A DNA stretch of 64,000 nucleotides from positions 101,630 through 165,629 of the forward strand of contig CAKSPU010000001.1 of the NCBI GenBank assembly GCA_934486875.1, in the 5' to 3' direction. The position numbers and the translations under genes were made by a program. The DNA is from an uncultured Oscillospiraceae bacterium (GTDB lineage Bacteria > Bacillota > Clostridia > Oscillospirales > Ruminococcaceae). Under the pieces are notes generated by a model. The model did no database searches, was not told the DNA's origin, and saw only the letters and a program-made list of their open reading frames with translations. Below, piece after piece: positions 51,073 to 60,741 of the stretch; the stretch's first letter is position 1, and the number at the start of each line of letters is the position of its first letter.

Positions 51073-53382
51073 ATGAGCATAATAAAAGTAAAAGGCCCCG
51101 AATATGACCTTTGGTACACCTCTCCCGCCGCCGAATGGAATACAGCCCTGCCCGTGGGAAACGGCAGAATGGGCGCAATGATATTCGGTGAGCCTGCAAA
51201 TGAGCTTCTCCAGCTCAACGAGGATTCAATATGGTCGGGAAATTTCAGAAACCGAAACAATCCAAAGGCATATGATAATCTTGAAAAGATACGCCGCCTT
51301 ATAAACGAGGAAAAGACTGCCGAAGCCGAGCAGCTCTGCTCCGATGCATTTTACGGCACAAACGAGAATCAGCGCCATTATCAGCCCTTAGGCGACCTGC
51401 ACATCTGGCAGAATGTCGGCGAGATATCCGATTACGAAAGAGGACTTTCTCTGAAAAATGCCGTGACTTATACAACATTCAAGTCGGAGGGGGTAACATA
51501 TACCCGTGAGGTCTTTGCCTCCTGCCCCGATGAATGCATCATCGTCCGCTTCACAGCCGACAAAAAGGGCAGCATATCCTTTACCGCCGCAATTGACGGA
51601 CGTGACGACAATTACGACAAGAACGAAGCCTATGACGATAAGACCGTTCTTTTCACCGTTTCCGACGGCATTCCCTATGCCTGTGCCATAACCGCTACAT
51701 CTGTGGGCGGTGAGTGCGGCACGGACGCAAACCGTCTTGTCTGCAAGAATGCCGATGAAGCTATGCTTATAATTGGGGCACAGACATCGTGGCGCAGTGG
51801 CGATTACGAAAAGCTCTGCATTTCTCAGGCAAAGAGAGCCGCAAGAATGACCGCAGAGCGCCTTATAAAGCGCCATACAGATGACTATTCATCGCTTTTT
51901 GACCGCTGCTCACTGAGTATCGCCCCCGTAAACGGCGAAAGTGAAACACGCCCCACCGATGAGCGCCTTAACGCCGTCAAGGAAAACAACGCACAGGACA
52001 ATGAGCTTATTTCCCTCTACTTCAATTTCTCCCGCTATCTTATGATAGCAGGCTCCCGTGAGGGAACACTGCCCCTTAACCTGCAAGGTATATGGAACAA
52101 GGATATGTGGCCTGCCTGGGGCGGAAAATACACTGTCAACATCAATACCGAGATGAATTACTGGGGCGCAGAGATACAGAATCTTTCCGACTGCCACACC
52201 CCTCTTTTCGACCATATCGAGCGAATGAGGGAAAACGGCAGAGTGACCGCCCGTTCGATGTATCACTGCGGCGGAACGGTCTGCCACCACAATACCGACA
52301 TCTGGGGCGACACCGCACCGCAGGACAAATGGCTCCCCGGAACGCTCTGGCCAATGGGAATGGCGTGGCTCTGCACCCACATCTGGGAGCATTACCTCTT
52401 CACAGGCGATAAGGATTTCCTTGACGGGAAATTTGACACTCTCTGCGAGTCGGCGGAATTTTTTGCGGATTTTCTCACCGAGGACGAAAAGGGCAGGCTT
52501 GTGACAAATCCCTCCGTTTCGCCAGAGAACACCTATTATGCCAAAAACGGCAGAACAGGCACTCTCTGCAAGGGACCATCAATGGACAGCCAGATACTTT
52601 ATGTCCTTTTCACAGCCGTGATAAATTCCTCAGCCGTTCTTGGCGAGAGAGCCGACTTTGCCGAAAAGCTCCGCTCAATGCGAGACCGTCTCCCCAAGCC
52701 CGAGATAGGCAAGTACGGTCAGATAATGGAGTGGGCGGAGGATTACGATGAGGTGGAGCCGGGGCACAGACACATTTCCCAGCTTTATGCCCTCTATCCC
52801 GCCCATATCATCAGCCCCGCAAAGACCCCCGAGAACGCAAAGGCTGCACGTGCCACCCTTGAGCGCAGACTTTCCCACGGCGGCGGTCACACAGGCTGGT
52901 CGAGAGCTTGGATAATCAATATGTGGGCAAGGCTTCTTGACGGCGAAAAGGTGGGGGAGAACGTTCAGGCGCTTCTCGCCCATTCCACAAGCATAAATAT
53001 GTTCGATATGCACCCGCCATTCCAGATAGACGGCAACTTCGGCGGCGGCGCAGGAATTGCGGAAGCTCTTCTCCAGAGCCGATATGACGGGCTCTCGGGT
53101 ACTGCCGAGATAGAATTTCTCCCTGCCCTCCCGCCCTTGTGGAAGAGCGGAAATGCAAGGGGCTTTAAGGCAAGAGGCGGCTTTGAGACAGCTTTTGAAT
53201 GGTCTGAGGGCAGTCTTGTCAATGCCGATGTTATATCTTTCTGCGGCAACAGGCTTGCGGTGAGATGTGCAGGCAGCATCACCGTCACCTGCGGAGATGC
53301 GGAAATAAAGCTTACGGAAAATAACGGTGCATTTGAATTTGATACCGAGTGCGGAAAGAAATACCGCATTACGGCAAAGTGA
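51073..53382 (+). CDS. GH95 family alpha-L-fucosidase/alpha-L-galactosidase, cytoplasmic
   Basis: 769 residues covering the full GH95 fold: N-terminal beta domain beginning YDLWYTSPAAEWNTALPVGN, an (alpha/alpha)6 barrel, and a C-terminal beta domain. Expected active-site features are present: the NIN pair in VNINTEMNYW (Asn356 and Asn358), HHNTDIWGD, SPEN (Glu486) and QIDGNFGG (Asp653). GH95 enzymes invert and remove terminal alpha-1,2-L-fucose or L-galactose, for example from xyloglucan or mucin-type glycans. There is no signal peptide, so it acts on imported oligosaccharides, which links it to the transporter operon directly upstream. Residue roles are taken from the family by position and are approximate. 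Confidence 0.92.
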   Translation: MSIIKVKGPEYDLWYTSPAAEWNTALPVGNGRMGAMIFGEPANELLQLNEDSIWSGNFRNRNNPKAYDNLEKIRRLINEEKTAEAEQLCSDAFYGTNENQRHYQPLGDLHIWQNVGEISDYERGLSLKNAVTYTTFKSEGVTYTREVFASCPDECIIVRFTADKKGSISFTAAIDGRDDNYDKNEAYDDKTVLFTVSDGIPYACAITATSVGGECGTDANRLVCKNADEAMLIIGAQTSWRSGDYEKLCISQAKRAARMTAERLIKRHTDDYSSLFDRCSLSIAPVNGESETRPTDERLNAVKENNAQDNELISLYFNFSRYLMIAGSREGTLPLNLQGIWNKDMWPAWGGKYTVNINTEMNYWGAEIQNLSDCHTPLFDHIERMRENGRVTARSMYHCGGTVCHHNTDIWGDTAPQDKWLPGTLWPMGMAWLCTHIWEHYLFTGDKDFLDGKFDTLCESAEFFADFLTEDEKGRLVTNPSVSPENTYYAKNGRTGTLCKGPSMDSQILYVLFTAVINSSAVLGERADFAEKLRSMRDRLPKPEIGKYGQIMEWAEDYDEVEPGHRHISQLYALYPAHIISPAKTPENAKAARATLERRLSHGGGHTGWSRAWIINMWARLLDGEKVGENVQALLAHSTSINMFDMHPPFQIDGNFGGGAGIAEALLQSRYDGLSGTAEIEFLPALPPLWKSGNARGFKARGGFETAFEWSEGSLVNADVISFCGNRLAVRCAGSITVTCGDAEIKLTENNGAFEFDTECGKKYRITAK

Positions 53383-53397
53383 TTTTCGGAGATTATT

Positions 53398-53877
53398 ATG
53401 ATTGAATTTTATAAGCCCGACAGGCACACATCTCCCCAGCCCGAAAAGGATCAGGAGACAAACAGGGAGAATAAAACGGCATATGCGGAGCCCGAAAATA
53501 TCCGCATAGTTGTAGATGACCAAACACCCCCGAGACAGGACACGGCTTCATCTCAGAGCGGCAGTATTCCCTCATATGCCGCAGACCAACAGAATTTCAC
53601 CTCCGTTGATGATATCGCCGCCACCGCCAAGGCATACGGCGAAAAGATAATTGACGAGATAAGCCCCAACAGAGCAGGCGGATTCAAAACAAATCTCAAA
53701 AGCCGCAGCCTGTCAATTTTCCTCTGCGCCCTTTTCGGCATTTTCGGCATTCACCGATTCTACGAGGGCAAGATCGCAACGGGAATACTCTGGCTGTGTA
53801 CAGGCGGACTTGGACTTATCGGCTGGATAATCGACCTGATAATACTAATAAACAAACCCAGATACTACGAGCCGTAA
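53398..53877 (+). CDS. TM2-domain protein
   Basis: 159 residues. A long soluble, polar N-terminus (about 1-100) precedes a TM2 domain: two membrane helices joined by a short turn, with the signature FGIFGIHRFYEGKIATGILWL and GLIGWIIDLIILI. TM2 proteins have no settled role in bacteria. It lies 15 bases after the GH95 stop and may be read through from it. Confidence 0.85.
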   Translation: MIEFYKPDRHTSPQPEKDQETNRENKTAYAEPENIRIVVDDQTPPRQDTASSQSGSIPSYAADQQNFTSVDDIAATAKAYGEKIIDEISPNRAGGFKTNLKSRSLSIFLCALFGIFGIHRFYEGKIATGILWLCTGGLGLIGWIIDLIILINKPRYYEP

Positions 53878-53916
53878 TTACTAAGGCAAATATTTAAAAA
53901 GGACGGTCATTACTCT

Positions 53917-54528
53917 ATGGCTCTTAAGAGCTTTGCGGACTTCGGCGAGATGCACAGGTCCGTTTTACAGGAAATATGCAATATGGGAGCGGGCAATGCC
54001 GCAACATCGCTTTCGGAAATGATATCCTCCCCCACGGATATCTCCACCCCGCAGGTGAAGGTGCTCCCCACAGCGGAGGCGGGAAAAATAGCCGACCTCC
54101 TCAGCAGCGGCACGGAAGCTTTTTTAATAAAACTGAACTGTGATATGCAGGGAGCGGTGCTTTTCATCTTCCCATATGCGTTCATAGAGCGGCTTGCAGG
54201 CACATTTTTTCCCGATGTGTCGGTAAAAGGCAAGGGCGATGCCAATGAAATGGTAATGTCGGTGGTGCGGGAAACGGTGAACATCTGCGCCGCTTCTTAT
54301 GCCAACAATTTTTCCATAATGACGGGTATGACGGTGGATATCTCCGTTCCCGAAAGCGTTACAGCTCCCTCGGGGGAAATTGCCGCCATAAACGGGGGAG
54401 CGGCGAATGCCTGCTTTGTGAACAACGCCATTACAATAAACGACTGCGGAAAGGCATTTAATATCCTGTTTTTCCCCGAGCTCAGAACAATTCAGGATTT
54501 TATGGGCAGAATAGGTATTGATTGCTGA
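53917..54528 (+). CDS. cheC: CheC-family phosphatase
   Basis: 203 residues with two CheC half-sites: EICNMGAGNAATSLSEM (Glu-x3-Asn) and ETVNICAASYANNFS (Glu-x3-Asn). In CheC these residues dephosphorylate CheY-P. No chemotaxis, receiver or flagellar gene adjoins it, so it may act on another response regulator. An AAAGGACGG lies before the ATG. Confidence 0.85.
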   Translation: MALKSFADFGEMHRSVLQEICNMGAGNAATSLSEMISSPTDISTPQVKVLPTAEAGKIADLLSSGTEAFLIKLNCDMQGAVLFIFPYAFIERLAGTFFPDVSVKGKGDANEMVMSVVRETVNICAASYANNFSIMTGMTVDISVPESVTAPSGEIAAINGGAANACFVNNAITINDCGKAFNILFFPELRTIQDFMGRIGIDC

Positions 54529-54665
54529 TGATAATTAATATTATAGCACAAACGTTCCAAAATGTCAAGAGGTAACGGAAATTTTGTTCTGAAAATTTTT
54601 CGGTGTAACATTTTGCCCCTGTGATTTGTTTTATTTACAGAAACAAAAATACGGAGGGATATTTT

Positions 54666-56309
54666 ATGAAGCATTTTACTGTTACGGCAGTCATATCGTC
54701 ATTGCTTCTCCTCACCGCCTGCGGTCCTCGGGATATAGATGCGGAGCCTACCGATACCCTGCAAATGGAGTGGGAAACGGCAATGACAGCGCCTGTCACA
54801 GTTTTTTCGGAAACTGTTTCCGACCTGTCGGAACCAGCTCCCGAAACGCTCCCGCCTGCCGATTACGGCGAGAAGATAGACACTCTCAGGTTTGACTGGA
54901 TAAATCTGGAAATAAGCCTGTATTTTTCGGGAACGGCAGAGGGCGATGCTTACAGCGGTACTCTTACCCTTGTTTCAGCTTCGGAGGACGGCACCCGGTA
55001 CGGCTGCAAAATTTTTGACAATGAAGCTTTCACCCTCACGCCACCCGAATATTCGGAAAATATCGGCAGGTTTTCGGACAACGGCTTTCTTAACGGGGAA
55101 AGCACCGATGTCATTTCCTTTTCACGTATCGACGGCGGCAGAAAATATGTCCGTCTGTTCGAGCTTGAAAAGGATAAAAGCCTTATTCCCATATCGGTCA
55201 TTCCCGACGATGATTACAGTGACATCATCACAGGGGAATATGAATTTGTCTCCGAGGATTTTATTTTCAACGCCAATTCATTCATAGTCTATGATGAACC
55301 GTATACATCTTCGGGCGACATAAACAATTATGCATTTGCCTGCTTTGACTACGGGGAAAATAACTATTACGAATGGCTCATTGACCTTAAAACGGACACC
55401 GCATATATCACAGGCGACCTTGATTTTCACCGAGATGATGAGGTGACCGAGGCGGTGAGAGAGCTGTGGGACATTTACCTTTTCGGAAACGGATACGAGC
55501 TGGATTTCGGCAGCGCCTACGGACAGTATCTTGAGCCTTTAAGCGGCGATGAAACGGACGAAATAAGCTATTACAGAGTGTCTCCCGAGCTTGCGGCGAA
55601 CCGTGAGGAGCTTATGGACTTTGTGAGAGAGCCATTTACCGATGAGTGTGCAGATTCTCTGCACCTGACCGAGGAGGATCTTTTTGAGGGCAGCGACCCC
55701 GTATTCACGGAGGACGGCGAGGGGCTTGTTTATATCAGCAGCTACCGTGGCGTACCCATTCACATTGATTATGACGGCTATGACACCGTAAGGGTCACGG
55801 CTTCCGAGGGTGATACGGTCGATGCCATAGCATACGGCAGCAGTGTTGACGGGCTGTATGCAGTAAGCTTTGAGTTTATTTCGCAGGACGGCAGGTTGAA
55901 AGCAAGCAGTGTAAAAAATTTATGGTACAATGGTATGGGGTCGTTTTTTTTAGGTCTTAGTGCCGACGGAGCTATCAGCACCGAAAAGCCTCTGAATCCC
56001 TTTGATGTAAAGGCGGGGGAGAGCTATGAGGTGGAAATAGGCGCACTCTCAGCCAAATTCATAAAGTCCGACAGCGGCGATGGCATAATTTGCAGGCTTG
56101 AAAGAGCTGAGGATTTTTCGGGCACAGACCTTTCCCCATTTTACACAAGCGAAAGCACAGAGGTATTCCCATATTATCATACCGAAAAATTTACCCTCAC
56201 CCCCGAGGAAAGCGGCAAATATATTTACTGGGCGGGAGCGAGGTACATTTCCGAGGACGGAGAGGTGAAAGACGTTATTCTCGGCCCCCAGATAGTTCAC
56301 ATAAGTTAA
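54666..56309 (+). CDS. Lipoprotein of unknown function
   Basis: 547 residues from the ATG at 54666 (GGAGGG upstream). The signal peptide ends in LLLLTAC, with Cys at residue 18. A Thr/Pro-rich linker (about 20-60) leads to beta-rich sequence that repeats short Asp/Gly/Tyr-rich strands. No domain is recognised. It is followed 21 bases later by polA but is functionally unrelated as far as can be seen. Confidence 0.75.
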   Translation: MKHFTVTAVISSLLLLTACGPRDIDAEPTDTLQMEWETAMTAPVTVFSETVSDLSEPAPETLPPADYGEKIDTLRFDWINLEISLYFSGTAEGDAYSGTLTLVSASEDGTRYGCKIFDNEAFTLTPPEYSENIGRFSDNGFLNGESTDVISFSRIDGGRKYVRLFELEKDKSLIPISVIPDDDYSDIITGEYEFVSEDFIFNANSFIVYDEPYTSSGDINNYAFACFDYGENNYYEWLIDLKTDTAYITGDLDFHRDDEVTEAVRELWDIYLFGNGYELDFGSAYGQYLEPLSGDETDEISYYRVSPELAANREELMDFVREPFTDECADSLHLTEEDLFEGSDPVFTEDGEGLVYISSYRGVPIHIDYDGYDTVRVTASEGDTVDAIAYGSSVDGLYAVSFEFISQDGRLKASSVKNLWYNGMGSFFLGLSADGAISTEKPLNPFDVKAGESYEVEIGALSAKFIKSDSGDGIICRLERAEDFSGTDLSPFYTSESTEVFPYYHTEKFTLTPEESGKYIYWAGARYISEDGEVKDVILGPQIVHIS

Positions 56310-56330
56310 TCTGAAAGGAAGAATTTTATT

Positions 56331-58871
56331 ATGAAGCTTCTTGCAATTGACGGAAACAGCATTATGAACCGTGCATTTTACGGCATAAAGGCTCTTTCAA
56401 ACAAAAAAGGTGTGTTCACAAACGCTCTCACGGGCTTTATGAACATTTACCTGAAAACCGCCGCAGAGCTTTCTCCCGACAGCTGTGCCGTGGCGTTTGA
56501 CCTGAAAGAGCCAACATTCCGTCACAAGGCAAATGCGGCTTACAAGGCTACAAGGCACGGTATGCCCGATGAGCTTGCGGTGCAGATGCCGCTTATCAAG
56601 GAGCTTCTTGGGGATATGGGCATAAAGGTCCTTGAATGCCCCGGGTATGAAGCAGATGACATTTTAGGCACACTTTCAAATTTCGGCAAGGGTGATGACA
56701 CCGTTTATATCCTCACGGGGGACAGGGACAGCTTACAGCTTATAAACGATAATGTAACCGTTATGCTTCACACCACAAAGGAGCTTATAAAATGCACTCC
56801 CGGGAAATTTGCCGAGATGTATGACGGACTTTCGCCCATTCAGCTTATCGACCTGAAAGGACTTATGGGAGACAGCTCGGACAACATCAGCGGAGTTAAG
56901 GGGATCGGTGAGAAAACCGCTCTTTCCCTTATCAAGGATTATTCATCGGTGGAGAATTTGTATGAAAAGCTTTCGACGGGAGAGGTAACAGCAACCAAAT
57001 CCGTCATTGCGAAGCTCACCGCAGGGGAAAATGACGCAAAGGAAAGCAAATGGCTTGCGACTATTGTGAAAGATGCACCCATAAGCCTTGACGCTGCGGA
57101 TTATGCATATACCGATCGTGACGAGGGAGCATTGTCCCGTCTGCTCACCGAGCTTGAAATGACAAAGCTTATGGACAGGCTGGGGGTGAAGCCATCAGCG
57201 GCGCTGAATGATATCCCCGAGGAGGAAAAGGAGCCGACGGTGGATTATAATATCACCGTTATGAATGCTTCCGATATCAAGGGGGGATTTGCATTTATCC
57301 TTTCACAGACCGAGGACAGGACTGCTCTTTACACGGCATATGAAAACAAGCTGTCGGTTTTTGAAAACGAAAGCGACATCAAGGCGCTGCTTTCCTCTGA
57401 ATACAGCAAAATGACTTTCGGGGCAAAGCCTGTTTATCACTATATGCTGGAACGGGGAAGTGAGCTTAAAAATATTGCCGCTGACGCTGATATCTCGGGC
57501 TATCTGCTGAACGCCTCCGCTTCGGAATATACCATAAAGGGGCTTTGCGCAGAATACGGCTGTCCCGATTATGAGAGCCTGGGCGAATATTCGGATATTG
57601 CCGCCCTGCCCGCATTGTGCCGCCGCCTTGACAGGGAGCTTGCGGATATCGGCTCGGACAAGCTGTGCCGTGAGGTGGAGCTGCCGCTTACCTGCGTGCT
57701 TGCGTCTATGGAGCATTTCGGCGTAAAGGCGGACACCGAGGGCATCAGAAAATTCGGTGAGACCCTTTCGGAGGAGATCGACGGGCTTGAACAGCAGATA
57801 TATTTCCGTGCGGGAAAGCAGTTCAATATCTCGTCACCGAAGCAGCTGGGCGTTATACTTTTTGAGGAAATGGGGCTGCCCTCGGGCAAAAAGACGAAAA
57901 CGGGCTATTCCACAGGTGCGGAAGTTCTTGAAGAGCTCCGTGACAAGGACCCGATCATTGATATGATACTGACCTACCGCCAGTACACAAAGCTCCGTTC
58001 CACATATGTTGAGGGGCTGCTCAAAGCGGTGGGAGCGGACGGACGCATTCACTCCGTATTCAGGCAGACCGAGACGAGGACGGGACGGATTTCCTCCACC
58101 GAGCCCAATTTGCAGAATATTCCCGTCCGCACCGAGCTTGGGCGGAATATGAGAAAATTTTTCGTGAGTGAAAACGGCAGGGTGCTCATTGATGCGGACT
58201 ACAGCCAGATCGAGCTCAGGATACTTGCACATCTGAGCGGCGATAAAAATATGCAGGCGATCTTCAACGGCGGCGGCGATATCCACACGTCAACGGCGGC
58301 ACAGGTATTCGGTATGCCCGAGGATATGGTAACGCCCGAGATGCGCCGTGCGGCAAAGGCGGTAAACTTCGGCATTGTTTACGGCATCAGTGCATTTTCG
58401 CTTTCAAAGGATATCGACGTTTCCGTGGCAAAGGCGGACAGATATATAAAAAGCTATCTCTCGAATTTCAGCGGCGTTGCGGCGTTTATGGAAAAGGCTG
58501 TTGCAGATGCAGCGGAAAAGGGCTATTCCGAGACGATCTTCGGCAGACGGCGCTATATCCCCGAGCTTGCGGCGAAAAACAAGAACATTCAGAGCTTTGG
58601 CAAGCGTGCGGCGATGAATGCGCCCGTTCAGGGAGCGGCGGCGGACATCATCAAGATCGCTATGGTCAGGGTGTGGCGCAGGCTCAGAGATGAAAAGCTC
58701 GATGCACAGCTTATTTTGCAGATACACGATGAGCTTATAATCGAGGCTTCGGAAAAGGACGCTGCAAGGGCGGCGGAGGTTCTCGGTGAGGAAATGCGCA
58801 GTGCCGTCAAGCTGGACGTTCCTCTCACTGCGGACGTTGAAACGGGAAAAAGCTGGTTTGAGTGCCACTGA
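56331..58871 (+). CDS. polA: DNA polymerase I
   Basis: 846 residues. The N-terminal 5'-3' exonuclease domain (about 1-290) has LLAIDGNSIMNRAFYG, ECPGYEADDILGTL and GDSSDNISGVKGIGEKTA. The middle domain (about 300-440) lacks the Asp-x-Glu of a 3'-5' proofreading site, as in several Gram-positive PolA proteins. The polymerase domain has DADYSQIELRILAHLSGD (motif A), RRAAKAVNFGIVYGIS (motif B) and LQIHDELIIEA (motif C). It fills gaps and removes RNA primers. Confidence 0.96.
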   Translation: MKLLAIDGNSIMNRAFYGIKALSNKKGVFTNALTGFMNIYLKTAAELSPDSCAVAFDLKEPTFRHKANAAYKATRHGMPDELAVQMPLIKELLGDMGIKVLECPGYEADDILGTLSNFGKGDDTVYILTGDRDSLQLINDNVTVMLHTTKELIKCTPGKFAEMYDGLSPIQLIDLKGLMGDSSDNISGVKGIGEKTALSLIKDYSSVENLYEKLSTGEVTATKSVIAKLTAGENDAKESKWLATIVKDAPISLDAADYAYTDRDEGALSRLLTELEMTKLMDRLGVKPSAALNDIPEEEKEPTVDYNITVMNASDIKGGFAFILSQTEDRTALYTAYENKLSVFENESDIKALLSSEYSKMTFGAKPVYHYMLERGSELKNIAADADISGYLLNASASEYTIKGLCAEYGCPDYESLGEYSDIAALPALCRRLDRELADIGSDKLCREVELPLTCVLASMEHFGVKADTEGIRKFGETLSEEIDGLEQQIYFRAGKQFNISSPKQLGVILFEEMGLPSGKKTKTGYSTGAEVLEELRDKDPIIDMILTYRQYTKLRSTYVEGLLKAVGADGRIHSVFRQTETRTGRISSTEPNLQNIPVRTELGRNMRKFFVSENGRVLIDADYSQIELRILAHLSGDKNMQAIFNGGGDIHTSTAAQVFGMPEDMVTPEMRRAAKAVNFGIVYGISAFSLSKDIDVSVAKADRYIKSYLSNFSGVAAFMEKAVADAAEKGYSETIFGRRRYIPELAAKNKNIQSFGKRAAMNAPVQGAAADIIKIAMVRVWRRLRDEKLDAQLILQIHDELIIEASEKDAARAAEVLGEEMRSAVKLDVPLTADVETGKSWFECH

Positions 58872-58895
58872 TATTATATAAGGGAAGAATCAAAA

Positions 58896-59813
58896 ATGGA
58901 TATAAAATTTCATCTGCCTGATTTTTACAGGCATTTCAGACTTAATCTCACTTTAGCGGAATATATGAATAGGAACCCTCGGAAATTCCGTGAGGGCGTG
59001 AAGATCGGCTCGGTTTACGGCGCATTCCCCAATATGACCTGGAACGGCGGACGGTATTTGCAGGGCAATGCCGACCCACGCATTCTCAGGGAAATTTTAA
59101 ACCGGTTCAATCAGCGTGGCATTCCCTGCCGATTTACTTTCACAAATCCCCTTATAACCATAGAGCAGCTTTCCGACCCGTTATGCAACGCTGTGCTGAA
59201 AGCGGCGGACAACGGGCTCAACGAGGTCATAGTTTTCTCGCCGCTGCTGGAGGATCACATCAGGGAGCATTTCCCCGATATTCCCATAACAAGCTCCACC
59301 TGCAAGCAGATAGAAAATTATGACGGGCTGTGCGCAGAGATGGAAAAGGATTATTCCCTTGTGGTGCTGGATTACAACTTCAACAATAATTTTGAGGTTA
59401 TGGAAAAGCTGCCGCACAAGGAAAAGGCAGAGCTGCTCATAAATCCCTGCTGCGACCCTGCCTGCAAGAGACGGGGGGAGCATTACCGCTCTATCGGCAG
59501 GAGCCAGATAGCCCTCACCGAGCATATGAAGAAAAGGACGGGAACGCCCTTTGACCCCGAGCCCTTTGAGTGCCGCTGTATGCAGAAAAATCTTTATCAG
59601 ATCATTGCTTCCCCGCTGCACATTTCTCCCGATGCGATATACGGAAGGTACGCTCCTATGGGCTTTGAGAACTTTAAAATCGAGGGCAGGAGCGTGCCTG
59701 ATGTGAATGTTCTTGAAAATTATATCTATTATATGGTGAAGCCCGAATTTAAGGACGAGGTGAGACTTGAGCTCCTCCTTTCGCTTACAAACAAAATAAA
59801 GTATTTCGGATAA
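58896..59813 (+). CDS. U32-peptidase-like protein with conserved cysteines, copy 2
   Basis: 305 residues, a clear paralogue of the protein at 35834-36751: NGGRYLQGNADP, GIPCRFTFTNP, NEVIVFSPLLEDHI, ITSSTCK, SLVVLDYNFNNNFE, AELLINPCCDPACKRRGEHY and MGFENFKIEGRS all match in order. Cys in STCK, NPCCDPAC and FECRC are in equivalent places, suggesting a bound Fe-S cluster. It follows polA by 24 bases and may be cotranscribed. Role unknown. Confidence 0.65.
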   Translation: MDIKFHLPDFYRHFRLNLTLAEYMNRNPRKFREGVKIGSVYGAFPNMTWNGGRYLQGNADPRILREILNRFNQRGIPCRFTFTNPLITIEQLSDPLCNAVLKAADNGLNEVIVFSPLLEDHIREHFPDIPITSSTCKQIENYDGLCAEMEKDYSLVVLDYNFNNNFEVMEKLPHKEKAELLINPCCDPACKRRGEHYRSIGRSQIALTEHMKKRTGTPFDPEPFECRCMQKNLYQIIASPLHISPDAIYGRYAPMGFENFKIEGRSVPDVNVLENYIYYMVKPEFKDEVRLELLLSLTNKIKYFG

Positions 59814-59874
59814 GCTTTCGACACCTGCGAAAATGAATAGTTTTTTACTTTTTTGGGAAATTTGGAATATGATT

Positions 59875-59903
59875 TTGTTAAATTTACAATCTGTACATAA
59901 TAT
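59875..59903 (+). promoter_or_regulatory. Possible promoter of the two-component/HtrA operon
   Basis: TTGTTA, 17 bp, TAATAT. A second TATAAT without a -35 match lies at 59942. The 226-base interval is AT-rich. Confidence 0.35.
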
Positions 59904-60039
59904 AAATCATAAAAATTTATAAAACATATCGCAATTTATTATATAATATAGGTAACATTATGTTGGAATATTTCGGACATTTTTTGCAGACACATCAGTG
60001 TGCAGGATTCCGGGAATTTTAAATAGGAGGAATTTTGAT

Positions 60040-60741
60040 ATGTCACTTGGTAAGGTTCTTGTTGTTGATGACGATAATAACATCTGCGAGCTTTTAAAAT
60101 TATATCTCGAAAAGGAAGGCTACGGCGTTATGGTCTCCCACGACGGCGATGAGGCTGTTGTTAAGTTCAATGCTCTTAAGCCCGATATCGTTCTTCTCGA
60201 CATTATGCTTCCCGGTCTTGACGGCTGGCAGGTATGCCGTGAGATCAGAAAGAAGTCCAATGTGCCCATTATTATGATAACCGCCAAGAGCGAAACCTTC
60301 GACAAGGTACTGGGTCTGGAGCTGGGCGCTGACGACTATGTTGTAAAGCCCTTCGATACAAAGGAAGTTATCGCACGTATCAAGGCTGTTTCCAGAAGAA
60401 TAGGTCAGTCCTCCTCCGAGTCTGAGATCAGAGAGGTAAAGTATGACAAGCTCGTTGTCAATATGACAAGATATGAGCTGAGAGTTGACGGCAAGGTCAT
60501 GGACACTCCTCCCAAGGAGCTGGAGCTTCTTTTCTACCTCGCTTCCAACCCCAACAGAGTTTACACAAGAGACCAGCTTCTTGACGAAGTCTGGGGCTTT
60601 GAATACTACGGCGATTCCCGTACCATCGACGTTCACATCAAGCGTCTGAGAGAAAAGCTCGAGGGCGTTTCCGACAAGTGGGCGCTTAAGACCGTATGGG
60701 GCGTAGGCTACAAGTTCGAGGCTGAAGAGGAAAATGCGTAA
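60040..60741 (+). CDS. OmpR/PhoB-family response regulator
   Basis: 233 residues. The receiver domain has the acidic pair (VDDDN), the phosphorylated Asp54 (VLLDIMLPG) and the conserved Lys (VVKPFD). The C-terminal winged helix contains TRDQLLDEVWGFEYYGDSRTIDVHIKRL. The ATG at 60040 has AGGAGG upstream. It overlaps the histidine kinase gene by 8 bases, so the two form one signalling unit. Confidence 0.95.
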   Translation: MSLGKVLVVDDDNNICELLKLYLEKEGYGVMVSHDGDEAVVKFNALKPDIVLLDIMLPGLDGWQVCREIRKKSNVPIIMITAKSETFDKVLGLELGADDYVVKPFDTKEVIARIKAVSRRIGQSSSESEIREVKYDKLVVNMTRYELRVDGKVMDTPPKELELLFYLASNPNRVYTRDQLLDEVWGFEYYGDSRTIDVHIKRLREKLEGVSDKWALKTVWGVGYKFEAEEENA

